Assembly (NCBI RefSeq): GCF_008727875.1
Contig: NZ_VTWS01000002.1
Location: 744,001 to 808,000, forward strand
Direction: 5' to 3'
From: Larkinella humicola
GTDB lineage: Bacteria > Bacteroidota > Bacteroidia > Cytophagales > Spirosomataceae
Length of the DNA stretch: 64,000 nt
Part shown: piece by piece, positions 38,117 through 47,571 of the stretch
Numbering within the stretch: position 1 is the stretch's first letter
How the letters are laid out: the number at the start of each line of letters is the position of its first letter
The notes under the pieces: generated by a model
What the model saw: only the letters and a program-made list of their open reading frames with translations
What the model was told of the DNA's origin: nothing
Databases searched by the model: none
Made by a program: the position numbers and the translations under genes

Positions 38117-40984
38117 ATGAACAAGATTCTTGCGACCGGCCTTGCCATTTCTCTGTTGGTAACCGGTGCGAATGCCCAGCAACCCGCCAAAACCGGCACC
38201 AAAAAAGCCGCTGTTCCTTCCAAAGCAGTCGTCTCGGCGGGAATCCCCGCCGAACTGAAAGAACCCATTCCGTTCGATCCGGGCGTTAAAGTGGGGAAAC
38301 TGCCGAACGGGATTACCTATTACATCCGCAAAAATGCCGAGCCCAAAAACCGGGCCGAACTGCGGTTGGCGATCAATGCCGGGTCGATTCTGGAAACGGA
38401 CGACCAGCAGGGGCTCGCCCACTTCATGGAACACATGGCGTTCAACGGCACGAAGAACTTCCCGAAAAACGAGCTGGTGAGCTTCCTGCAATCGTCGGGC
38501 GTCCGGTTTGGGGCCGACCTGAACGCGTCGACCGGTTTTGACGAGACGGTTTACCAACTGCCCGTTCCGACCGACTCGGCGCGGCTTTTTGAGCGGGCGT
38601 TTCAGATTCTGGAAGACTGGGCACATAACGTGACGATGGACCCGGCTGAAATCGAAAAAGAACGGGGGGTGATTCTGGAAGAAGCCCGGTCGGGTCGCGG
38701 GGCGGGTCAGCGGATGCGCGAGAAGTATTTTCCGCTGATTCTCAACAACTCCCGCTACGCCAGCCGTCTGCCCATCGGAAAAGATGACATCATCAAAACC
38801 TTCAAACCCGAAGTGCTGCAACGGTTTTACAAAGACTGGTACCGCCCGGATTTGATGGCGGTGGTGGCCGTGGGCGACTTCGATGTGGATCAGGTTGAAA
38901 GCATCATCAAGGAAAAATTCGGACGGATTCCGGCGGCAACGAACCCGAAACCGCGCCCGCAATACCCGGTTCCGCCCCACAAAGACACGAAAATTGCCAT
39001 CGTGACCGATCCCGAACAACCAAACACGATGGTGCAGATTATGTATAAACGCCCCGAAATCAAGGAGAAAACCCTGTATGACATCCGCGAAGCGGTAAAA
39101 CGGGTGTTGTTCAACTCCATGATCGGAAACCGCATCAATGAACTCACGCAGCAGGCCGACCCGCCGTTTCTGGCCGGTTACAGCAATTACGGCGGTTTTC
39201 TGGGCGATCAGGACGCTTTCAGTTCGTACGTGATTGCCAAAGACGGAAACGTGGCGCGGGCCGTCACGGCCATTCTGGACGAAAACGCCCGCGTCGATCG
39301 CTTCGGATTTACGGAAACGGAACTGGATCGGGCCAAAAAACAGTATCTGAAAGCCGTCGACCGCATCTACCGGGAACGCGACAAAACCCGTTCCACGAGC
39401 TACGTCGGCGAATACGTGGAGAACTTCCTGAAAGGCGACATTCCGGTAAGCATCTCGTTTTACAATGATTTTCTGAAAAAATACATCGGTGGAATCACCG
39501 TTGGCGACGTTAACAACCTGGCGAAACAGTTCATTACGACCGAAAACCGGGCCGTGGTCATCATGGCTCCCGAAAAAGACAAAGCCAAACTCCCGACCGA
39601 AAAGCAGGTGCTGGCCCTGATCGACAATGCCGGTAAAAACCTGACGGCGTATGTCGATAAGACAATGGACAAACCGCTGTTGCCGACGCTTCCCGTTGGC
39701 GGTCCAGTAACGAGCGAAAAAGAAATCAAGGACATCAACGTCACGGAATGGACGCTCCGCAACGGCGTGAAGGTGGTGTTGAAACCGACGGATTTTAAAA
39801 ACGATCAGATCATTTTTTCGGCCAACAGTCCAGGCGGAACGTCTCTCTACCCCGACAAGGATTTTGAATCGGCGCGGTTTGCCTCGACGCTGACGCACAT
39901 GAGCGGTATTGGCGAATATAACCAGATTCAGTTGGGTAAATACCTGACCGGAAAAACCGTCAGCGTGTCGCCCTACATCGGTGAAACGACCGAAGGCATC
40001 AGCGGCAGCACCACGCCTGACGATCTGGAAACGGCCCTGCAATTGGTTTATGCCTACTTCACGGCCTCGCGTCAGGACCCCGACGTGATCAAGGGCTTTT
40101 TGTCGAACCAGCGGAGCCTGCTGCAAAATCAGTTGGCCACCCCAACGCCCCAGAAGGTTTTTCAGGATACGGTTCAGTCGCTGCTGGGGGCCTATAACTA
40201 CCGCCGGTTGCCCCTGACGCCCGAACGGCTGGATAAAGTGGACGTCAACCGGGCCGGGGCGATTTACAAAGACCGCTTTGCCGACGCCAGCGACTTCACA
40301 TTCTTCTTCGTCGGAAATTTCAAAGAAAAGGATATTAAACCGCTGATTGAGAAATATTTGGGCGGTTTACCTTCCACCAACCGCAAGGAAACCTACCGCG
40401 ACCTGGGCATCCGGATTCCGGCCGGGAAAATCGAGAAATCCGTCACCAAGGGCCTGGAACCCCGGAGTACGGTGCAGTTGATTTTCAGCGGTGATTTTGT
40501 CTGGAATGCCGAAAATGCCACTCAGGTCGACGCACTGGCCGAAGTGCTGGAGATCAAACTGACCGAAACGCTGCGGGAAGAAGAAAGCGGGGTCTACGGT
40601 GTGGGCGTCAACGGAGCTTATGCCAAAATTCCGGCGCAGCGGTATACGTTCCGCGTCGGTTTCAGTTGCGCCCCCGAAAACGTCGATAAACTGATCGCGC
40701 GAACCCTGGCCGAGATCGAAAAACTGAAGCAGAACGGTGCCGATTCCAAAGACATCGACAAGTTCAAAGCTGAAACCCGGCGCGAAACGGAAGTTCAGTT
40801 GAAGCAGAACAATTTCTGGCTGGGGTATCTGTCCAACCAGTATTTCAACCAGGACGACCCGAACGAAATCCTGCACGAAGCGGATTTTCTGAAACAGGTG
40901 ACGCCCGAAAGTACGAAACAGGCTGCCAATCAGTATTTTGGCAAGAATTTTATCAAGTTGTTGCTGGTGCCGGAGCGAAAGTAG
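38117..40984 (+). CDS. M16-family zinc metallopeptidase (two-repeat, periplasmic)
   Basis: 955 aa with signal peptide (ATGLAISLLVTGANAQ). First M16 half: LAHFMEHMAFNG gives the inverted zinc site HxxEH (H102, E105, H106), and the downstream glutamate is in KERGVILEEARSGRG (~180). Second half (~555-955) begins GVKVVLKPTDFKNDQIIFSA and lacks the zinc motif, as usual for the inactive half of the clamshell. RSTVQLIFSGDF and YGVGVNGAYAKIP are conserved in this class. It probably degrades peptides in the periplasm. Confidence 0.93.
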   Translation: MNKILATGLAISLLVTGANAQQPAKTGTKKAAVPSKAVVSAGIPAELKEPIPFDPGVKVGKLPNGITYYIRKNAEPKNRAELRLAINAGSILETDDQQGLAHFMEHMAFNGTKNFPKNELVSFLQSSGVRFGADLNASTGFDETVYQLPVPTDSARLFERAFQILEDWAHNVTMDPAEIEKERGVILEEARSGRGAGQRMREKYFPLILNNSRYASRLPIGKDDIIKTFKPEVLQRFYKDWYRPDLMAVVAVGDFDVDQVESIIKEKFGRIPAATNPKPRPQYPVPPHKDTKIAIVTDPEQPNTMVQIMYKRPEIKEKTLYDIREAVKRVLFNSMIGNRINELTQQADPPFLAGYSNYGGFLGDQDAFSSYVIAKDGNVARAVTAILDENARVDRFGFTETELDRAKKQYLKAVDRIYRERDKTRSTSYVGEYVENFLKGDIPVSISFYNDFLKKYIGGITVGDVNNLAKQFITTENRAVVIMAPEKDKAKLPTEKQVLALIDNAGKNLTAYVDKTMDKPLLPTLPVGGPVTSEKEIKDINVTEWTLRNGVKVVLKPTDFKNDQIIFSANSPGGTSLYPDKDFESARFASTLTHMSGIGEYNQIQLGKYLTGKTVSVSPYIGETTEGISGSTTPDDLETALQLVYAYFTASRQDPDVIKGFLSNQRSLLQNQLATPTPQKVFQDTVQSLLGAYNYRRLPLTPERLDKVDVNRAGAIYKDRFADASDFTFFFVGNFKEKDIKPLIEKYLGGLPSTNRKETYRDLGIRIPAGKIEKSVTKGLEPRSTVQLIFSGDFVWNAENATQVDALAEVLEIKLTETLREEESGVYGVGVNGAYAKIPAQRYTFRVGFSCAPENVDKLIARTLAEIEKLKQNGADSKDIDKFKAETRRETEVQLKQNNFWLGYLSNQYFNQDDPNEILHEADFLKQVTPESTKQAANQYFGKNFIKLLLVPERK

Positions 40985-41065
40985 GCCCCGACTTACCTTT
41001 CGCTAAATCGTTGGGCCGCTTTACAGGGAAAAAAGCATATCTTGCTTTGTTTCCCTGCTTGTCCC

Positions 41066-41884
41066 ATGCTCTACCAAAAGTATCAACCGGCTCCCCATCT
41101 GCGCCCGTTTGTCGAGTGCTACTACGTTTGGGAAAACGGGCTGTCGCTGGCCCAGCCGATGACCGTCGAGTCGCCCCCGAACGGCTACGGCTCGCTGGTG
41201 TTCAATTATGGTGATCCGTACCGGCTTCAAACGCAGAAAAACGGAACGAAAGTGGTGCCCGCGTCCTTCCTGAGCGGGCAGTCGACCCGCAGCTACCAAT
41301 TGCAGTTGCAGGGACAAATCGGCATGGTCGGGGCGGTTTTTCGTCCGGCGGGCCTGAACAGTCTGTTTGGGTTACCGATGTATGAATTTGCCGATGAACG
41401 CATCGATCTGACCGCCGTTCTGGGCGATGGCATCCGAACCGTTCAGGAACGCATCGTCGAACCCAACAGTGCCACCGGTCGGATTCGGCTGCTGGAAGCC
41501 TTTTTGAGCAATCAGATGACCCGCACCAATGCTGTAACCGACCGCACGGACTACGTTGCCAACCTGATCGTAGACCAGCGGGGCATCATCAACATCAATG
41601 AATTAATGGACGAACTGTACGTTTGCCGACGGCAGTTTGAACGAAAATTTCTGACCAAAGTCGGGGTGAGTCCAAAATATTACGCCCGCATCCGGCGCAT
41701 TGGTTACTTGTGTGCTCAACTGGCCAGCAAACACTGGAACGTGGACGATTGGCACGACGTCATTTACCGGGCGGGGTATTACGACCAGTCGCATTTCATC
41801 CGTGAGTTTACCGGTTTTACGGGCCGGATTCCATCGCTGTACGTACGGGATAACGTCGAGCTGGCGAATTTTCTCCGATCGTGA
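41066..41884 (+). CDS. AraC-family transcriptional regulator
   Basis: 272 aa. Residues 1-~150 form an AraC-associated sensor-like domain (HLRPFVECYYVWENG, FLSGQSTRSYQLQLQGQIGM, VGAVFRPAGLNSLFGLP). The C-terminal ~100 residues are the double helix-turn-helix: NINELMDELYVCRRQFERKF and VGVSPKYYARIRRIGYLCAQ, then the second HTH ending YYDQSHFIREFTGFTGRIPS. The ATG at 41066 fits the family start. It precedes a SnoaL-like gene by 97 bp, a possible target. Confidence 0.9.
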   Translation: MLYQKYQPAPHLRPFVECYYVWENGLSLAQPMTVESPPNGYGSLVFNYGDPYRLQTQKNGTKVVPASFLSGQSTRSYQLQLQGQIGMVGAVFRPAGLNSLFGLPMYEFADERIDLTAVLGDGIRTVQERIVEPNSATGRIRLLEAFLSNQMTRTNAVTDRTDYVANLIVDQRGIININELMDELYVCRRQFERKFLTKVGVSPKYYARIRRIGYLCAQLASKHWNVDDWHDVIYRAGYYDQSHFIREFTGFTGRIPSLYVRDNVELANFLRS

Positions 41885-41981
41885 ATGACGGTTTATGAGT
41901 CTCTTGCAAAATGTCGCATTTGTACAATAAAGCCGCCCGGGGGTCAGGTACTTTTGGTGTATCATATAACCACGATTTTTC

Positions 41982-42422
41982 ATGAAAACGACACAAACAG
42001 ACTCCCTGACCGACCTGACCCGCAAAGGCACCAGCATTGAATTTTTCTCAGCCTACCAGGAACGGGATATTGAGCGGATGATGGCCCTCTTCGACCCCGC
42101 CGGCGAATTCTGGCTCATGCCACTCGGCCCCGATCCGCAGGGAACCATTGGCGATTTAGGTCGGAATTTCTGGACGGGCGTCATCGGCGCTTTCCCGGAC
42201 ATCGACAATACCGTCGATAAAGTGACGGCCGATGGCGACAAAATCATTTGTAATGTGGCATTGTTCGGAACCCAAACCGCTGATTTTGCCGGCATTACGA
42301 ACAAAGGTTTGCACTTTAACAGCGACCATATCTTCATTTTTCGTTTCAACGAAGACGACAAGATCGTGGCAGTGGCCATCGACTGGGATCACGCCAGCTT
42401 CCAGCAACAATTGGGTGTTTAA
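41982..42422 (+). CDS. SnoaL/NTF2-like protein
   Basis: 146 aa. It fits the cone-shaped NTF2/SnoaL fold: FFSAYQERDIERMMALFDPA (helix 1), EFWLMPLGPD, then a FPDIDNTVDKVTADGDKIIC strand pair, and IFIFRFNEDDKIVAVAIDWD at the end. Members include polyketide cyclases and many proteins of unknown role; the catalytic function cannot be told here. The gene is downstream of the AraC regulator and ends in a large iterated hairpin. Confidence 0.82.
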   Translation: MKTTQTDSLTDLTRKGTSIEFFSAYQERDIERMMALFDPAGEFWLMPLGPDPQGTIGDLGRNFWTGVIGAFPDIDNTVDKVTADGDKIICNVALFGTQTADFAGITNKGLHFNSDHIFIFRFNEDDKIVAVAIDWDHASFQQQLGV

Positions 42423-42424
42423 AG

Positions 42425-42504
42425 AGACAAGAGAGGATAGACAAGAGAGGATAGACTGTTTTCTGAGCACTAGTCTTTACTCTCTTGTCTATCCTCTCTT
42501 GTCT
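42425..42504. repeat. Family F hairpin with tandem arm (bidirectional terminator candidate)
   Basis: Positions 42425-42457 and 42472-42504 are inverted repeats (33 bp, about 3 mismatches) around a 14-nt loop. The left arm holds two copies of the 14-mer AGACAAGAGAGGAT. It lies between convergent genes (ends 42422 and 42515) and probably stops transcription from both sides. Confidence 0.82.
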
Positions 42505-42514
42505 AAATCGCTCC

Positions 42515-43696
42515 TCACTTCAGCGTTTCCAGATTGAACAGAAACTCCGATGAATTGACGAGCGTGTGAACCAGAGCCGCGTAAAAGACATTTTTCGTTT
42601 TCATGTACGTGTAGCCATAGCCCCAGCCCGCAATGCTGGCCAGGCCCACAAAGACCAGCGAACCCGCGTGAAAATGAACCAGGCCAAAAAAGATACTTGT
42701 GATCGCCAGGGCCGTATACGGACCATTCAACTCGATCGATTTCTTCTCAATCCAGTAAGCGGCAAGGAATAAAAGAACCGTGATCAGAACCGGAACCCAC
42801 AGAAGGGCCGCGTGCATCAGATACCCGGTGAGCAGCGAGAGCAGCAGAAAAACCGCAAATCCCCACGTCCAGTACGTCTTCCAGACACCCGATTCCGTAA
42901 TTTTCCGGGCCAGCATGTTTTGCAAAATGCCCCGCAGAAAGAGTTCTTCGAATAAGGCCGTACCAAAAAAAATCCGCACCATCTCGCCAACGGCCAGGGG
43001 AATCAACGCCATCGAAAGCGGTTCGTAACCGCTGGTTTTCAGAAAACCGCTGACGTACGCAATCAAGGCGGTTAAGGCAATAAAAGCCAGCCAAACCCAG
43101 ACGGCGGTTTTAAGATAACGCCAGTTAAAAGTCGGGAAAAAACCGATGTCGGGCAGCTTTCGGATGGTGCCAAAACCGTAGACCGCCGTCAGAATCAGCA
43201 CAAACCGCAACACATTGCTGAAGCCCGCGCCGTTGAAAGGCAAGTTGGTTTTAACGCCGAAGGAAATGGACGTGGCCGGAATCAGAAAGAGAAAATAAAC
43301 CGCAAAATCCGTCCATTTGATCGGTTGGTAGCCCTTTGGGTAGGCTAAAAAAACGAGGACCGGAAACAGTAAATAGAAAGGAAACAGCGCAGCCGACCCT
43401 TTGAACGGCGAATGCCCGTGGAATCCCAGATACGAATACAGAATAACAATCAGCAACACCGGAAACACAAGGGCCCGCTCCAGGCTGGTGCTCACGGTCC
43501 GACGGAGTGATTCGAAAAGAGCCGGTTGCCCCAGGGTGAACGTCAGGAAATACAACCCGATGAAATACGGACTCGCCAGCAGGAGTTCGGCGGGTGGAAG
43601 TTGCCCATTGAAATAGAGGAAAAGCGCAAACAAGGCCGCTGTCAACAGCACGCCCGTCCGTATTTCACCCGCATACCCCGTCGTCTTTTTCATCAT
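42515..43696 (-). CDS. CPBP-family intramembrane glutamic protease
   Basis: 393 aa with about nine membrane segments. The C-terminal CPBP/ABI domain shows the catalytic signature FEELFLRGILQNMLA (EExxxR) and the second motif FGLVHFHAGSLVF (FxxxH), with WGYGYTYMKTKNVFYAALVH as third conserved block. These proteases cut in or near the membrane; relatives process prenylated proteins or peptide toxins. The N-terminal ~200 residues are an extra membrane region. It is a single gene facing the SnoaL-like gene. Confidence 0.88.
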   Translation of the reverse strand: MMKKTTGYAGEIRTGVLLTAALFALFLYFNGQLPPAELLLASPYFIGLYFLTFTLGQPALFESLRRTVSTSLERALVFPVLLIVILYSYLGFHGHSPFKGSAALFPFYLLFPVLVFLAYPKGYQPIKWTDFAVYFLFLIPATSISFGVKTNLPFNGAGFSNVLRFVLILTAVYGFGTIRKLPDIGFFPTFNWRYLKTAVWVWLAFIALTALIAYVSGFLKTSGYEPLSMALIPLAVGEMVRIFFGTALFEELFLRGILQNMLARKITESGVWKTYWTWGFAVFLLLSLLTGYLMHAALLWVPVLITVLLFLAAYWIEKKSIELNGPYTALAITSIFFGLVHFHAGSLVFVGLASIAGWGYGYTYMKTKNVFYAALVHTLVNSSEFLFNLETLK

Positions 43697-43922
43697 CCGT
43701 CGATTTGTTCCAGATAACTACGAAAAGAAAATCAGATGGGCTATTGGCCGAAGCAAAAAACCGCAAAAATGACCGATTCTCTTCAAAACATCATTTCTGA
43801 GACAAAATCTGGTAAAATTCTTCGATGTTCGACCAATTAATAAATAACCCGCCGGTTTTCAGATCCAGCTTTTGTAGATTATACCGAACAAACTGATACA
43901 CAATACGATAACCTTTACACAA

Positions 43923-44999
43923 ATGACCCCACTTCTAAAATCGAGCCTATTGACGCTGGTCCTGGTTCTGACGTTTGTCGTTGGTTGGGAATGGTACTGG
44001 CGCAGTCAGAACCTCGGGCTTTCCTACAACGACGACGAAAGCCTGTGGGCCCACACCCGGAAAGAAATTTACCGGAGCAGCCCGTCGAGGCCCGTGATCA
44101 TTGGCTCGTCGCGCGTCAAGTTCGACCTCGATCTGGCGACCTGGGAGGCTACAACCGGCGAAAAACCGATCCAACTGGCGCTGGTCGGTACGGCCCCCCG
44201 GCCTTTGCTGACGGATCTGGCCAAAGATCCGAACTTCAAAGGAACACTCATCATTGGCGTCACCGAAGGCCTTTTCTTCGCGCCCGACGGTTCTTTTCCC
44301 GAACGGGAGGCCACGAAACGGGTCAATTTTTATCCCAGGTGGTCGCTTTCCCAGCAGATCAGCTTCCACATCAACCGGGTGCTGGAACCCTGGCTGTATT
44401 TTCTGGATGAAGAACGGCTGGCCCTGCGTCCCCTGCTGACCAACCTGCCGATTCCGCCCCGGCCCGGCACCTGGGGTGGACCGAAATTCCCAAAAGAGTT
44501 TTCGATCATCCAGTTCGACCGGCAGGATGTGATGACAGACGCGATGGTGGCCGACACCGCCATTCAGCACCAAGTGCAGGCGGTTTGGCTGGACATTGGC
44601 GCCCACAGCCCGAAGCAAACCATGCCGGATGCGATGGTTACGGGCATTCTGGATTCGGTCAAGAAGTCGGTAGACCAGATTCGGGCGCGGGGTGGCCAGG
44701 TGGTTTTTGTCCGGATGCCTTCGGACGGCCCTTTCTACGAAGCCGAAAAAATGAGCCACCCGCGGGAAAAATACTGGGATCGGCTGCTGGCGCATACCCG
44801 GACGCCCGGTATTTATTTTGCGGATTACCCGGCATTGTCCAAATACCGCTGTCCGGAATGGTCGCACCTGGCACCGAAGGATGCGGTCACGTTCACGCAG
44901 GATTTTATCCCGATTCTGAAGCAGAAAACCGGCTGGCCCATCCCGATCCGGCCTACTCAAAAGCCCGCCCTTACGGCTTCCCTTCCTCCCCACCAATAG
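43923..44999 (+). CDS. SGNH-like (DltD/AlgX-type) partner of MBOAT acyltransferase
   Basis: 358 aa. One N-terminal membrane anchor (LLTLVLVLTFVVGWEWYW), then a secreted domain. VIIGSSRVKFDLDL resembles the GxSR/GDS block of SGNH-like proteins, and GTLIIGVTEGLFF the second strand; a possible catalytic Asp-His region is YRCPEWSHLAPKDAVTF (DxxH-like). It ends 12 bp before the MBOAT gene, the usual genetic pairing in polysaccharide O-acylation. A role in moving acyl groups onto an extracellular glycan is inferred from family pairing. Confidence 0.78.
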   Translation: MTPLLKSSLLTLVLVLTFVVGWEWYWRSQNLGLSYNDDESLWAHTRKEIYRSSPSRPVIIGSSRVKFDLDLATWEATTGEKPIQLALVGTAPRPLLTDLAKDPNFKGTLIIGVTEGLFFAPDGSFPEREATKRVNFYPRWSLSQQISFHINRVLEPWLYFLDEERLALRPLLTNLPIPPRPGTWGGPKFPKEFSIIQFDRQDVMTDAMVADTAIQHQVQAVWLDIGAHSPKQTMPDAMVTGILDSVKKSVDQIRARGGQVVFVRMPSDGPFYEAEKMSHPREKYWDRLLAHTRTPGIYFADYPALSKYRCPEWSHLAPKDAVTFTQDFIPILKQKTGWPIPIRPTQKPALTASLPPHQ

Positions 45000-45011
45000 C
45001 TCCTGACGATC

Positions 45012-46508
45012 ATGGTTTTCAACTCCTACAGTTTCGCCCTCTTCTTCGTTCTGCTGCTGGTGCTGCACAACCTTCCTCTGCCCTGGAAGGCAAAAAAGAT
45101 CAACTTGCTGCTGGCCAGTTACTTATTTTACGCTCTCTGGAATCCGCCCTTCATTTTGCTGCTCTGGCTTTCGACGGTGGTGGATTTTTACATGGCCCGG
45201 CTGATTGCCCGCGAGCAACGGTCGGCACCCCGAAAACTCCTCCTGACCGTCAGCCTGCTGCTGAATCTGGGCATGTTGAGCTACTTTAAATACGGCGGTT
45301 TTTTACTGGAAAACTTTACGGCTTTGCTGTCGGCGATGGGCATTGCCTTCCAGGCCGCCAAACCCGATATAATCCTACCGGTCGGTATTTCGTTTTACAC
45401 CTTCGTAACGCTTTCGTACACGCTGGATGTCTACCGTCGGAAAGCCGAACCCGAACCGTCTTTTCTGAATTTTGCGCTGTTTGTTACGTTTTTTCCGCAC
45501 CTGGTTGCGGGACCGATTGTCCGGCCCGAAGACCTGATTCCGCAGTTTAAGGAACCCCACCGCGCCACGACCCAACAGATGACCTGGGGGCTTTTTCTGC
45601 TGTCACTCGGCCTGTTCATGAAAGTGGTTGTTGCCGATACGCTGCTGGCCGACTCGGCCGATACGGTTTTTGGGGTGCCCTTTCCGGTGCAACCACTGGA
45701 TGCCTGGATGGGTGTGATGGCGTTTTCGGGGCAGATTTTCTGTGATTTTGCGGGCTATTCGACCTGCGCCATCGGCATTTCGCTGTGTCTGGGCTTCGTG
45801 CTGCCCGACAATTTCCGGTACCCCTACGCGGCCATCGGTTTTTCGGATTTCTGGCGCCGGTGGCACATCACGCTCTCAACCTGGCTACGCGACTACCTCT
45901 ATATTCCGCTGGGCGGAAACCGCAAGGGCGCTGCCCGGACCTATATCAACCTGATGATCACAATGTTGCTGGGCGGCTTGTGGCACGGAGCGTCCTGGAA
46001 CTTCGTGATCTGGGGCGGTTTGCACGGCATTTTTCTGTGCGCCGAGCGACTGATCCGGGATTGGTCCGGCAAGCGGCAGCGGAGTTTTGCCGAACAAAAC
46101 CGCTCCGACCAGGTGCTGTCCGGAACCGTTGCGCAGGCGTCGATGGTACCAATTTCGTGGAACGGAAGGCTCGGCAACTTCGGTCTAGCGTTGTTGACTC
46201 TGTTTCTGGTCGATATCACCTGGGTGTTTTTCCGCGCCCCCGATTTTGGCAGCGCGATGCGAATTCTGCTGTCGATGTTTGGCGTCATTCCCAACGGAGC
46301 GGCCCTGCTCACGTCTCTCGACATCCTGAAAGTCAGTTCCGTCACGGTGATTTTGATTGCCTGTCACTGGGCCATGCGCAATTCGTCGCTGGTGAAACTT
46401 GGGGCGCGACTGCCGTGGTGGCTGCTCAGCCTGGTCTGGGCGGTCATGCTGATTTTACTGATTCTGACTCAGAAAAGCAGCAACTCGTTCATTTACTTTC
46501 AGTTCTGA
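45012..46508 (+). CDS. MBOAT-family O-acyltransferase (AlgI-like)
   Basis: 498 aa, ~11 membrane segments. Signatures: LVAGPIVRPEDLIPQF, GYSTCAIGISLCLGFVLPDN, the SDFWRRWHITLSTWLRDYLY block and the catalytic-His segment LGGLWHGASWNFVIWGGLHG. This is the AlgI/DltB type that passes acyl groups through the membrane to polysaccharides. It follows the SGNH-like gene at 12 bp spacing, so the two are almost certainly one operon. Confidence 0.95.
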   Translation: MVFNSYSFALFFVLLLVLHNLPLPWKAKKINLLLASYLFYALWNPPFILLLWLSTVVDFYMARLIAREQRSAPRKLLLTVSLLLNLGMLSYFKYGGFLLENFTALLSAMGIAFQAAKPDIILPVGISFYTFVTLSYTLDVYRRKAEPEPSFLNFALFVTFFPHLVAGPIVRPEDLIPQFKEPHRATTQQMTWGLFLLSLGLFMKVVVADTLLADSADTVFGVPFPVQPLDAWMGVMAFSGQIFCDFAGYSTCAIGISLCLGFVLPDNFRYPYAAIGFSDFWRRWHITLSTWLRDYLYIPLGGNRKGAARTYINLMITMLLGGLWHGASWNFVIWGGLHGIFLCAERLIRDWSGKRQRSFAEQNRSDQVLSGTVAQASMVPISWNGRLGNFGLALLTLFLVDITWVFFRAPDFGSAMRILLSMFGVIPNGAALLTSLDILKVSSVTVILIACHWAMRNSSLVKLGARLPWWLLSLVWAVMLILLILTQKSSNSFIYFQF

Positions 46509-46547
46509 TAACTTGCCCCTGAAGGGCAGGCCTGTTGGGTTCTTCCG

Positions 46548-46624
46548 CTTTTGCCCCCCAACCCCCTAAATGGGGAGCCTGGAACGCGGGAAAACTCCCC
46601 CTTTAGGGAGCTGGAGGGCAAAAG
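46548..46624. repeat. Family C palindrome, copy 2 (diverged)
   Basis: Left arm 46548-46577 (CTTTTGCCCCC then CCCCCTAAATGGGGAG) is an imperfect reverse complement of 46595-46624 (CTCCCCCTTTAGGGAG then GAGGGCAAAAG). It shares the CCCCTAAA-GGGG core and the outer CTTTTGCCC arm with copy 1. It lies between convergent MBOAT and HxlR genes. Confidence 0.75.
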
Positions 46625-46673
46625 TCGAAGAAATCAACAGCCCGGCCTTTAGGGAACGGGGCAAGGTCTTTCA

Positions 46674-47036
46674 TTACCGGGACTGAATGCGCGCCCGGTG
46701 TTGAAAACCCCAGTCTGCCATCGCCTGAATGATGTCGTCCAGCGAACGGCTGTATTCCGTTAATTCGTATTCGACCAAAACCGGGGTTTGCGGATAAACA
46801 TGGCGCACGACAAACTCGTTTTGCTCCAGTTCTTTTAGCTCTTTCGAGAGCAATTTGGGCGTGATGCCTTCCACCCGCCGTTGCAGGTCCTTGAACCGCG
46901 ACGGGCCTTCGGACAGGGCAATGATGATGGGCAATTTCCATTTGCCATTGAGGACATAAAGCGCATCCCGCACCCCGGCTAAGCTGCGGTCGCAGGCGCT
47001 TTTGGTATGAATGACCTTATCTTTTTGCTTGACCAT
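46674..47036 (-). CDS. HxlR-family transcriptional regulator
   Basis: 120 aa winged helix. SACDRSLAGVRDALYVLNGKW is the N-terminal box with the Cys that in several HxlR proteins senses electrophiles or oxidants. SRFKDLQRRVEGITPKLLSK and LKELEQNEFVVRHVY follow, and VEYELTEYSRSLDDIIQAMA ends the domain. The ATG at 47036 is chosen; the open frame continues upstream to 47405 but overlaps the VOC gene and has no regulator-like sequence. It lies downstream of the VOC gene, 88 bp apart, on the same strand. Confidence 0.92.
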   Translation of the reverse strand: MVKQKDKVIHTKSACDRSLAGVRDALYVLNGKWKLPIIIALSEGPSRFKDLQRRVEGITPKLLSKELKELEQNEFVVRHVYPQTPVLVEYELTEYSRSLDDIIQAMADWGFQHRARIQSR

Positions 47037-47124
47037 AACCGTCCGAAACTGTTTAGAAATACCGGTATCCGTTTGGAGTCTGGTATCTTTTCGATAGCAA
47101 ATATAGAAATTTAACAGGAAGCTT

Positions 47125-47481
47125 CTAATCAGCAAATTGCAATAACTCGATGCGGTTATCGAACGGATCGTGGAAGAAAAACCGCTGCCGTCCGTCGATC
47201 TCGGACGAATAGGTGATCGCGATGCCGTGGTTTTCCAGTTGCTGTTTGGCTTCCTCCAGGTTCGCAATTTCAAAAGCCGGGTGCCGTTTGGAATACGGCC
47301 CGGCGGCTTCTTCGCGAAAATGCAGTTGAATATCGGCAATCGAAAACCAGAGCGCACCACCGGGATGCTCACCCGGGACTTCTTCCAGGCCCAGCACATC
47401 GCCATAAAATGTTCTCGCTTCTGCTTTTTTCCCTTCCGGAATGGAAATCAGAATGTGGTCTAACCGCTTGAAATGAATCAT
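47125..47481 (-). CDS. VOC-family (glyoxalase-like) protein
   Basis: 118 aa, two beta-alpha-beta-beta-beta units: RLDHILISIPEGKKAEARTF and YGDVLGLEEVPGEHPGG in the first, HPAFEIANLEEAKQQLENHG and RFFFHDPFDNRIELLQF in the second. The H...(E) metal-type residues of the fold (LDH at the start, RIEL at the end) are present. Substrate unknown. With the HxlR gene downstream it may form a detoxification unit. Confidence 0.85.
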   Translation of the reverse strand: MIHFKRLDHILISIPEGKKAEARTFYGDVLGLEEVPGEHPGGALWFSIADIQLHFREEAAGPYSKRHPAFEIANLEEAKQQLENHGIAITYSSEIDGRQRFFFHDPFDNRIELLQFAD

Positions 47482-47571
47482 CGTATTTTTATGGATTGGG
47501 GTGCAACCTACTGCAAATTTCGCTTACTTTTATCGCTCCCGAATTTCGTTGTAAATTCCTTTCAGCAACCT

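Noticed and set aside
38114-40126. 670-codon open frame antisense to the M16 protease gene
   Set aside because: Mirror of a GC-rich gene's codon bias; composition is His/Arg/Phe-rich without any domain, while the sense frame is a complete protease.
46674-47405. HxlR regulator extended by 123 residues at its N-terminus
   Set aside because: The extension overlaps the VOC gene in another frame and has no conserved sequence; the ATG at 47036 gives the usual family length.
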